A stretch of 43,731 bases of DNA, taken from assembly GCA_018714545.1 (NCBI GenBank), contig DVNG01000120.1, positions 1 to 43,731 of the forward strand. The letters are read 5' to 3'. A program made the position numbers and the translations under genes. The stretch is from Limousia pullorum (GTDB taxonomy: Bacteria > Bacillota > Clostridia > Oscillospirales > Acutalibacteraceae). The notes under the pieces were generated by a model. The model saw only the letters and a list, made by a program, of their open reading frames with translations, was not told the origin of the DNA and made no database searches. This document shows positions 15,391 to 23,500 of this stretch, piece by piece. Positions within the stretch are counted from its first letter, which is position 1, and every line of letters starts with the position of its first letter.

Positions 15391-17301
15391 ATGGATAACA
15401 GTGCGGTTTATTTTGAGGAAAACTACATATTCCGAAACAACAAATCTATCACTTCCAACAATGATATTGCGCTCACGGAGTTTGTTGCCAATGCGTGGGA
15501 TGCAGGTTCGCACAATGTAAGCATTACCATTCCTTACGAAGAACATGACGAAATTATCATTGAAGATGATGGCACCGGAATGACCGACGAAGAGTTTCGG
15601 AGCAGATGGATGACCCTTAATTACGATCGTCAAAAGCGTCAAGGAAAAGAAGTGGCTTTCCCTCCTGATACAGATTCCACTAAAAGAATTGCATATGGAC
15701 GCAATGGCATTGGACGTCATGGTATGTTATGCTTTGCCGACAGCTATACTGTTGAAACATGGAAGGATGGCACCTGTAATATTTATGATATTGCCGTTTC
15801 TCATGGAGCAGCACCCTTTAAAATCCATAGGCACGTAACCGAAGAACGTGAAGGTCATGGAACGAAAATCCGCACTTTTGTGCAGAGGCATCTACCTGAT
15901 GCAAATACCATGACGGATATCTTGTCTGCGCGATTTTTGTATGATCCCAAATTTGTTGTGAAGATCAACGGCAGAAAAATCGATTTGTCCCGACATAAGG
16001 GCGTTGTATACCAAAAGGAATTCACAACATATGCAAAAGCCAAACTCTCTATGATTGTGATCGATTCCGAAAAGACGGCTGCAAAATCACAGCAACACGG
16101 CATTGCTTTTTGGGTGTCCGGCCGTCTTGTCGGTCAGCCGTCGTGGTCTTATGGGAAAATCACTTTTTTGGATGGTCGTTTCAAGGCTGCTACGCGTTAC
16201 ACGATGATTATAAAAACCGATGACCTCATCGATGAGGTGCTTCCTGATTGGAGCGGTTTTTCGGACTCCGCTAACATGACAAGCCACTACCAAAGTGTTA
16301 AGCGCGAGGTAGATGCGTTTATCAAATCCGTCATGAAGGAGCATATCAGTGAAGTTCGACTGGATGTCATTCGCGACGCCCGAGACGAACTGGAGACCCT
16401 TAACATTACAGGCCAACGAAATGTATCAGCCTTCATTGAGCGCGTAACGGAAGATAATCCTGTAATTACCCCTGATTATCTGCACAGTGCAGTGGGAGCG
16501 ATGATTTCCATTAAAAAAGCGAAAAAGGGTGAGCTCCTTCTCAGTCAATTGTCGCAAATGTCTGCAGATCAGATTGATAAGCTGGCCGACATTCTGAACA
16601 CTTGGGATGTGGATGATATTGCCACTGTCCTCGGGGAAATTGACAAGCGAATCGTTGTTGTGGAGGCCATCCAGCGGATTTACAATGATAAAGCCACCGA
16701 AGAACTACACACACTCCATCCGTTGGTTTTGAACTCACGCTGGCTGTTTGGGGCTCAGTTTGATTCACCAATGTTTGTTTCCAACTCGGCTTTGACAACT
16801 GTAGTTAAAGAACTTTTTAAAGACGAAGACTATGATCTGGACATGATTGAGAATCCCAGACGTAGACCGGATATCATTTGTCTCAAGCAATATTCAATCA
16901 AGGCGGTTTGTACAGACAGAATTGATACTTCCGCTGGTGAGATCATGAAACCCGATCAGATATTGATTGTCGAAGTAAAACGTGGCGGATTTGAAATTAC
17001 TAGCGAGGAAGTCGCACAGGTTGAGTATTATGTACGCCAAATTCGTAAATCGGCAGTACTGCATAGTTCTGCAACGATTGACGCGTATGTAGTTGGAGCA
17101 AAACTTGGAGATATCGATGCTGAAAAGGAAACAAGCAGTGGACGGATTCACGCGGTGACATACGGTCACCTTGTCGACACCGCAACCAGCAAACTTTTCA
17201 GACTGCGTCAGCGGTTGCAAGACCACTACAATGCGTTGGGACAAGAAAGTATTGTAGAGCAGGCACTCAAAGAAAGCAAACAGCTCAAGATGGACGTTTA
17301 A
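15391..17301 (+). CDS. GHKL (Hsp90/MutL/MORC-fold) ATPase fused to a Shedu-like PD-(D/E)xK nuclease domain
   Basis: 636 residues. The Bergerat ATP-binding fold is at the N-terminus: N-box E30-x3-N34-AWDAG, G1 box EDDGTGM (58-64), G2 box GRNGIGRHG (103-111). A transducer-like region follows. The C-terminal ~170 residues begin near LHPLVLNSRWLFG and contain RPD (D494), EVKRGG (E528, K530) and Q543, a PD-(D/E)xK core of Shedu/DUF4263 type. This pairing suggests an ATP-gated nuclease in phage defence. The ATG at 15391 has GGAGGG 6 nt upstream and a good promoter; starts at 15274 or 15289 lie before that promoter. GHKL proteins linked to restriction-modification operons are described (MutL/MORC homologues). 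The call of a Shedu domain rests on pattern only. Confidence 0.75.
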   Translation: MDNSAVYFEENYIFRNNKSITSNNDIALTEFVANAWDAGSHNVSITIPYEEHDEIIIEDDGTGMTDEEFRSRWMTLNYDRQKRQGKEVAFPPDTDSTKRIAYGRNGIGRHGMLCFADSYTVETWKDGTCNIYDIAVSHGAAPFKIHRHVTEEREGHGTKIRTFVQRHLPDANTMTDILSARFLYDPKFVVKINGRKIDLSRHKGVVYQKEFTTYAKAKLSMIVIDSEKTAAKSQQHGIAFWVSGRLVGQPSWSYGKITFLDGRFKAATRYTMIIKTDDLIDEVLPDWSGFSDSANMTSHYQSVKREVDAFIKSVMKEHISEVRLDVIRDARDELETLNITGQRNVSAFIERVTEDNPVITPDYLHSAVGAMISIKKAKKGELLLSQLSQMSADQIDKLADILNTWDVDDIATVLGEIDKRIVVVEAIQRIYNDKATEELHTLHPLVLNSRWLFGAQFDSPMFVSNSALTTVVKELFKDEDYDLDMIENPRRRPDIICLKQYSIKAVCTDRIDTSAGEIMKPDQILIVEVKRGGFEITSEEVAQVEYYVRQIRKSAVLHSSATIDAYVVGAKLGDIDAEKETSSGRIHAVTYGHLVDTATSKLFRLRQRLQDHYNALGQESIVEQALKESKQLKMDV

Positions 17302-17341
17302 GCAACAACTGTTACTTTTAGTGCAAACACCCCGCATTTAC

Positions 17342-17360
17342 GCTCCGTTTGGTGCTAACA
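17342..17360 (+). repeat. Right copy of the 19-bp inverted repeat bracketing the island
   Basis: GCTCCGTTTGGTGCTAACA, inverted relative to 2462-2480 with 16 of 19 matches. A CCCCGC block also lies close by on the same side in both copies. The 184-nt gap after the ATPase gene otherwise holds only the terminator. Confidence 0.4.
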
Positions 17361-17371
17361 TCGCAATTATA

Positions 17372-17398
17372 AACCACCAGATAATCTGGTGGTTTTTT
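17372..17398. terminator. Terminator after the ATPase-nuclease gene
   Basis: AACCACCAGAT/ATCTGGTGGTT perfect stem with a single-base centre, followed by TTTTTTG. It separates the plus-strand island from the minus-strand pilus operon. Confidence 0.85.
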
Positions 17399-17485
17399 GT
17401 TTTATATACTAAAATAACATAAAAAATCCAGCTAAGCGAGGCTATATAAAAGCTTCTGCCTGTTGGATTTTTTACTGCAATACAT

Positions 17486-18205
17486 TTATTTATCTTTTTT
17501 CTTTTTTAAGAGCATTATTACAAACAAGGATAAAAGCATCAGTGAAATACCGACTTGTATAGGCAATTTACTTTGTCCTGTTTGCTGACTTCCCTGTTCA
17601 TCTGTGGGTTTTGTCGAAGATGAGGTGGGCTGTGCAGGCTTTGAAGTAGAGTCAGTCGAGCTGGATGGCTCTTCATTTTCAGACCATTCTACCTTTGGCT
17701 CCACCGAAAAATTAAAAGTTATTTCATCATCTTCCATTATCGGCATAGTCAGCAAAAATGGAGCTGAACAGAAAACACCGTTTCCATATTCGTAATCATT
17801 TTTCATTGAAACAAGATACAGTCCTAATTCAAGCTGTGTAAAAACTGTTCTTCCGTTTATATCTGTGAAAGCAGACGCATACTCAAAATCATTCTTTTGA
17901 GCAAAATCATAAAGTGTTTTTGCTGCCTCTCTTTGGTATGATGCAGACATATCACCAAGCTGAGCTCCTGACGGAACAAAATCCTGTATCAGAGTCCATT
18001 CTCCGTTAACATATTCCCCTACTCTATACAGTACAAACTCAGCATTGCTTAGTTCCTCACGTTCACCGTCAGCGGTGACTCCATGACAATATATCTCCAC
18101 TGAACCTTTCTGAGAATCTGCATTTACGGAAAACTGACAGCAGACCAGCAGGCATACCGCCATAATAAAAGCCAAATATTTGTTTTTTCTCATTTTCGTT
18201 TTCAT
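17486..18205 (-). CDS. Minor or basal pilin with variant sorting signal
   Basis: 239-residue exported surface protein. A signal peptide (basic start, then YLAFIMAVCLLVCCQFSVNA) is followed by one prealbumin-like/CnaB-type domain with ELGLYLVSM near its end, then a Ser/Thr/Pro-rich spacer. The C-terminus has QQTGQSKLPIQVG, a hydrophobic helix and KKKKDK. The usual Leu-Pro of LPxTG seems to be replaced (GSQQTGQ); the later LPIQVG may be part of the hydrophobic lead-in. Minor pilins at the wall end often carry such variants recognised by a housekeeping sortase, which fits its place as last gene of the pilus operon, 10 nt after the sortase gene. AGGAG is 7 nt before the ATG. Confidence 0.8.
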   Translation of the reverse strand: MKTKMRKNKYLAFIMAVCLLVCCQFSVNADSQKGSVEIYCHGVTADGEREELSNAEFVLYRVGEYVNGEWTLIQDFVPSGAQLGDMSASYQREAAKTLYDFAQKNDFEYASAFTDINGRTVFTQLELGLYLVSMKNDYEYGNGVFCSAPFLLTMPIMEDDEITFNFSVEPKVEWSENEEPSSSTDSTSKPAQPTSSSTKPTDEQGSQQTGQSKLPIQVGISLMLLSLFVIMLLKKKKDK

Positions 18206-18215
18206 GGTTATTCTC

Positions 18216-19073
18216 CTATTTTTTTCTTCTGCGTATTATTTTTATAATTTGATAAATTATAAAAGCGGCAATAATAACAGCTATTGCCAAAATAAGCATT
18301 TTTACTTCAAAAGGAAGCTGAGGTTCTATATTTATATCGGGCACATGAGTAACTGCAGTTGAATAATCTATCCTGTGTCCTCTGACCAGAAGTCTGTGAG
18401 TATTGACTGCATAGGGGGTACATGTAACCAATGTAACATAGTCTTCACCTTCAAACGGAACAAGACTGCCCGTTTCCTCTGGAAGAACAGTTTTTATATC
18501 GTCAACCTGATAAGCAAGCGTTTCGCCGAAAACCTTAATATAGAAAACATCCCCGTTTTCAAGCTTATCTATATTTGTAAAAAGTTCTCTGGAGGGCAGA
18601 CCTCTGTGTCCTGTAAGAACACAATGGGTTTTCTCACCGCCTACCGGAAGTGACGTACCCTCAAAATGACCAACTCCCACCTGTAAAACAGATTCCTCAG
18701 TACCATGGTATATGGGAAGCTCTAAATTGATTTTTGGTATTTTTATATACCCCATCATGCCGGAATCGTTCATTTTTAAAAGGCTTTCATAAAGCTCATC
18801 AGGCTCTTTTTCTTCTTTAGAAAAGGGGTCTTTTATTTCGGTTATTTCTTCCCCTGCAAGCATTTTATTGTATTCAACAGCCGCTAAAAACATTTCATTC
18901 TTTTCGTCCTGGCTTAGCTGTTCTACCTGACTGTCGTAATCTTTTGTTACCCCTGTGTTCTTTAATTCGTAAAGATAGTTGCTTACCGACGGGTACAACA
19001 GCACGGAGACTGCAATCAAAAGAACTAAAATCCTAATAGCGTCAAAAATCCTTCTCTTTTTTTTACTTTTCAT
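18216..19073 (-). CDS. Class C (pilin-polymerising) sortase
   Basis: 285-residue membrane transpeptidase that joins pilin subunits through isopeptide bonds. It has an N-terminal membrane helix (IRILVLLIAVSVLLYPSV), a DPF lid motif (IKDPFSKEE) that plugs the active site in class C enzymes, catalytic His in TGHRGLPS, catalytic Cys in TLVTCTPYAVNTHR with the conserved Arg in RLLVRGHR, and a C-terminal membrane helix plus basic tail. AGGGAG precedes the ATG. It follows the backbone pilin by 114 nt, with a strong stem-loop in the gap, and is followed 10 nt later by the minor pilin. Confidence 0.93.
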   Translation of the reverse strand: MKSKKKRRIFDAIRILVLLIAVSVLLYPSVSNYLYELKNTGVTKDYDSQVEQLSQDEKNEMFLAAVEYNKMLAGEEITEIKDPFSKEEKEPDELYESLLKMNDSGMMGYIKIPKINLELPIYHGTEESVLQVGVGHFEGTSLPVGGEKTHCVLTGHRGLPSRELFTNIDKLENGDVFYIKVFGETLAYQVDDIKTVLPEETGSLVPFEGEDYVTLVTCTPYAVNTHRLLVRGHRIDYSTAVTHVPDINIEPQLPFEVKMLILAIAVIIAAFIIYQIIKIIRRRKK

Positions 19074-19096
19074 TGCGCTCTCCCTGCTGTTTATTC

Positions 19097-19132
19097 TTCC
19101 GGCGGAGAAATTCTTAAAAATCTCCGCCGGAA
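19097..19132 (-). promoter_or_regulatory. Intercistronic stem-loop between backbone pilin and sortase
   Basis: TTCCGGCGGAGA pairs perfectly with TCTCCGCCGGAA (12 bp, 12-nt loop). No long T-tract follows on the minus strand, so it is more likely a partial attenuator or an mRNA 3'-end stabiliser than a full terminator. Either would keep pilin mRNA above sortase mRNA. Confidence 0.6.
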
Positions 19133-19187
19133 AATAACTAAATTAAACTAAGTATAATAATACAAATTTGAGAAAAATCAAATTAGA

Positions 19188-20597
19188 TTATGAATTCTTC
19201 TTTTTACGGCTGATTACGAAGCTGCCTGCAACTGCTGCTATAAGAGCAAGACCAACAACTGTAAAGATTACAGTACCCATACCGCCTGTCTCAGGAAGTC
19301 CTGTGCCCAAATTATTGATAAAATCAGCATACTTTGTCTGTTCCACTTCATCGCTGTCGAAAGTTACCGATATTTCGGCTGGCTCTGCTATATCATAGCC
19401 AACAGGAGGTGTAATCTGAGTAACTGTGTATGTGTCTTTGTCGAGACCCTTAATTGTCACTGTACCCTCATTAGGAAGTGTTATTGTCTCTGAGCTGCCA
19501 ACTTCATCAATTACATAGCAGTCATTCTCTTCATCATAAGTAAGCTTTAACTTATTGCCGCCGGAATCTTTAACCTCAAACACACCGCCGCCGAGAGGAT
19601 TGTTGCTTCCGTCTTTATCTGTTATAACCAATGTATGGTCAACAACCTTTGAAACGTCAGGTGTTGATTCGTTTGTTCCATCTCCTGAGAAATCAGGGTC
19701 TGTACCGTAAACAACCTTTGCAGAGTTGGTTTCAACATCTGTTACTATTGCCTTATCATTCAATATTGCGCTGTATGTAATAATAATAGCCTTACCGGAA
19801 TCATCTTTATAGTTTATAAAAAAATTCTTTATTTCTACAGTAAGCTTTGTTTTGTCTGTTTCCACTATTTCTGTAGCTACTGTAAAGTCCGTATCCTTTG
19901 TGAGAGGAGTTCCGTCTATTGTAACAGTCACAGCAGTTGTATTGTCAAAAGTAAGACCTGCTGACATTTTATCTTCAAGCTTGAAATAATATGCATCTTT
20001 TCCTGACATATCCGGTACAACTGTATTAACTGTAAAGTCAACCTTATCGCCTATCTGTGCAGAAGTATTGTCCTGTCCGTCTGCTTTTTTATCAACTGTA
20101 GGCTCTGCAACCTTAACAGCAGCATTTTTTGAAGCTGCGTCAAGCATTATAAGGTTTGCAGCATAGTTATCGCTGCTTGGGATTATAATGTAGTAACCAT
20201 ATGCAAGGTCTGCAAGAGTTATATCCGCTATACCTGTTCCCACAGCAGTTTTATCTGCTGCAATACTGTTTGTATTTACAAATTCTGCAAGTGCAGTTCT
20301 CAATGTATCTACGTTTGTAGTTTTTACATAATCGTAGGCATCTTTCACTGTTGTTTTTCCGGCAGCTGTGAAGAAAGCTGTAAAATCAGTATCAATATTG
20401 TAAATCTTCTGAGCATCATTGCTTTCGTTTGCAGTGATATCAAACAATTTATATGCGGAAAAAGTTACGCCGTTTAAATCGTTTCCTCCATGCTGAATTG
20501 TGATACTTCCTGTTTCTGCGGCTGATGCAGTTACTGTCATTGTCAAAGCAAGCACTACTGCAAAGATAACAGCCATTACTTTTCTTAACTGTTTCAT
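19188..20597 (-). CDS. Major (backbone) pilin, LPETG-anchored
   Basis: 469-residue pilus shaft subunit. A signal peptide (MKQLRKVMAVIFAVVLALTM, cleavage after ASA) precedes an N-terminal domain ending AAVKVAEPTVDKKAD, where a Lys likely serves as the polymerisation site in place of the classical YPK. A fimbrial isopeptide D2-like domain follows (KVDFTVNTVVPDMSG, YYFKLEDKMSAGL), then a CnaB-like domain, LPETGG, a membrane helix and RKKKNS. The usual E-box (YxLxET) reads YTVTQITPPVGY, with Gln where the catalytic Glu is expected. It starts 2 nt after the adhesin stop, and its ribosome site AAGGAG is inside the adhesin's last codons. Class C sortase is next. Confidence 0.92.
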   Translation of the reverse strand: MKQLRKVMAVIFAVVLALTMTVTASAAETGSITIQHGGNDLNGVTFSAYKLFDITANESNDAQKIYNIDTDFTAFFTAAGKTTVKDAYDYVKTTNVDTLRTALAEFVNTNSIAADKTAVGTGIADITLADLAYGYYIIIPSSDNYAANLIMLDAASKNAAVKVAEPTVDKKADGQDNTSAQIGDKVDFTVNTVVPDMSGKDAYYFKLEDKMSAGLTFDNTTAVTVTIDGTPLTKDTDFTVATEIVETDKTKLTVEIKNFFINYKDDSGKAIIITYSAILNDKAIVTDVETNSAKVVYGTDPDFSGDGTNESTPDVSKVVDHTLVITDKDGSNNPLGGGVFEVKDSGGNKLKLTYDEENDCYVIDEVGSSETITLPNEGTVTIKGLDKDTYTVTQITPPVGYDIAEPAEISVTFDSDEVEQTKYADFINNLGTGLPETGGMGTVIFTVVGLALIAAVAGSFVISRKKKNS

Positions 20598-20599
20598 GT

Positions 20600-23500
20600 T
20601 TACTTCTCCTTTTTTAATAAATATATATATTTATTCTTTCTGTCTCTTAGGTCTCTTCTTTTTTTGCCATACTTTGAGTATGTCATAAAAGCAAAGCCTC
20701 CCAAGAACAGAATACCAACCATATTAAGCAGAACAATGCCTGTTCCGCCTGTGCCCGGTAAGAATCCCGGAGCAGGTCTGTGATAATGTGTTATGTAGAA
20801 ATTGTAATAATCTTCTACCTTTGTTTCAGACACATATCCTTCGGGGGTTTCGTATTCCACCGTGTAGGTATAATACAAACGCTCTCCTGTTTCTTTATCT
20901 AATTCATAGCCCTTAAATGTTAAGGTGTCTGAAGAATATGACCAGATATTTTCTGCGTCTGCCGCATCATCGGCGCCGAGAACGATTTCTTTTTCAATTT
21001 TTAAATCATCTCGTCCGGCAACAGTTCCTATGACTTTTATAGTTATATTTCCGGGTCTTATGCCGTCATAGTTTGACCAGTCATCCCAGATATTGTGGAT
21101 AGTCAACACAATAAATTCGTCCTCACAAGGGTCCTGAATGTCAGGCGGCAAAGGTGTTTCTGACGGGTCGTCCGGATTTGTATCCACGTTACCCATCAAT
21201 ACAGCTTTTGCGCCGCTTATATAAACATCCGCATTGGCTTTTTCATTGCCGTCTGTGATAACCGCATTTACAAAATCTGTAAATTTCTCAACAGAGGTAA
21301 TGTGATTTATGGTGTAAATATTGTTCCACGGATAACCTCCGTCACCGTTGTATGCTGTCTGAAGCTCCTTGCTGTCATTTTTCAGTATCGGATAGCTTCC
21401 GGATGCATGACGGTAAACTCTGTAAATATTATCGTTTCCTTCAATTCCGGCGATAGTATTAAAGCTGTATACCGAATCAAGCTGAGTGACTCCTGTAAAC
21501 GGTCCTACCTCACCGTCTTTGCCCTTTACAACATCACAGAAATACATATCGTTGTTTTCCAGCAAGCCTTCATGGTTGTATCCTACAAATCCGCCGGAGC
21601 TTCCCTTGTTCTTTTCAAGACCGGAAGCTGCGTCTGCGTCGTTTCCTGAGCCGCCGGCGTATACATCATATCCGTAGGAAATACCTGTAACGCTGGAATT
21701 TTCTATCTTTGTTCTGTTTGCCTTAATCAGGGAAACTTCCAAATCAGGCTGTTCACCGTCGATTTTCCAATCATGGTAATTTACCTTTACCGTGGAATCT
21801 CCTATTGAAACTACGAGCAAGCCGGAGCTTTCATCATCTGCATTAGGCTCTATTTTTACCGAAACCTGAAGTCCCAAAAGATTGAGGTAAACCACATCCC
21901 CCTCATAAAGCAGGTCAAGCTCTATCAATCCGGGTATTTTTATCTTAATAACATTTCCTTCTACAAGTTCGTCAGCTCTCAAAGCATCCAAAATAACATT
22001 AAGAACCGGCACAAGAACCTTAGTAAGTACTGAGCTAACCTGAATTTTTGCAAGATATGCATAGCTCGTTTCTCCGGCAAATCCACCGGCAATTTCTGCA
22101 CTTGCAACCTGTTTAAGCTTGTCCACATTTGAATTGCTTATTCTTGCCAAGTCGCCGAAGCCTACAAATCCGCCTGCTTTTTCCTCTGTGCCGCCGAAGC
22201 TTGAAACCATAAATCCGCTTTCAACACCGGTAACATCACAGCTGTCAACTGTTGAACCGAATAAATCCAGAACTCCTACAGCACCGTTTAGAAGGGGAAC
22301 TTTATCGTCACCTATCTCAGCCTGATCCAGGTCCACAAGACCACTCTTGCCTGAATAGCCGATAAAGCCTCCTGAACTGTTCAAGGCAGAAACCGTTCTC
22401 AATCCGGAAACATCACTGTCTTCAACAGTAGAATTCATAAAGCTTCCTGCAAATCCGCCGGCGTTTCCTGTGTATACCTTTGAATCCATTGTACCGTATT
22501 CACTTGAGCTTTTTGCTGTAACTGTCAAGCCGTAATTTTCAGAACCGGTAACATGTGAATCGTATATATATGTTCTGAACATATTGGCAACGCTGGTATT
22601 TCCAAGCTTAATTAACGAAAGTATGGAAGTCGTATCATCCTTAGAAAGGTTTACAAGTGAACCTACATCTGCAAGACCTACAAATCCTCCGGCATGTTCT
22701 CCTCCGTAAACTTCTCTGAGACCGCTTATTGTTACTCCTCTGACTCCATGTTTTATTCCGTTGGAATCTTTCTCCTCTGTTCCGATTATTGCTCCGCTTA
22801 CAGAACCTGCAAAGCCTCCTGTACTGTTTGAGGAGCACTCATTATTTGCACTGTCCTTGTAATATCCGCTTATTGTAGTACCCCAGCTGTTCCATGCGCT
22901 TATTTCAACATCCTTTATGGTTGAAACAGTTGCATTAAGAACGCTTACAAGGGTATCCGTATCTATAATATATTTAAGTATCTTATTGAGAAGACCGCTT
23001 TCATCTGCATTTAAATCAAGAGCACTTCCTGACTCGATACTTCCTGCAAAGCCGCCCACATCATAGGTTCCGCTTACTTTTCTAAGGTTAGTTACTGTTG
23101 TTTTATCTGTAACAGCGCCTTCCCCGTTTTCAATACCGGAAATCTGTCCGCCAACAATATATCCTGCGAAGCCTCCGGCTCGTCCTGCCGTCTGACCTGT
23201 AATATGACCGCTTCCGTCTGTTTCAGTAATACCATAAGCTTCAACAGACAATCCTGAAACAAAGCCATTAACACGAGCACCTTTAACTACCGGTACAAAT
23301 GCTTCTATTATAGAAAGATTATCAAGTATATTTATTCCTGCAAGACTAATCTCTCCGGCATTTGCCACACTGCCTGCACGCATATTTCCAACAAAGCCTC
23401 CGGCAGTTCTGTATGCCCTTACATTTGCAACGCTGTCTACAACGGCATTTTCTATGTATGCGCCGTCTATTCTTCCCACATAGCCGCCGGCGTCTCCTCC

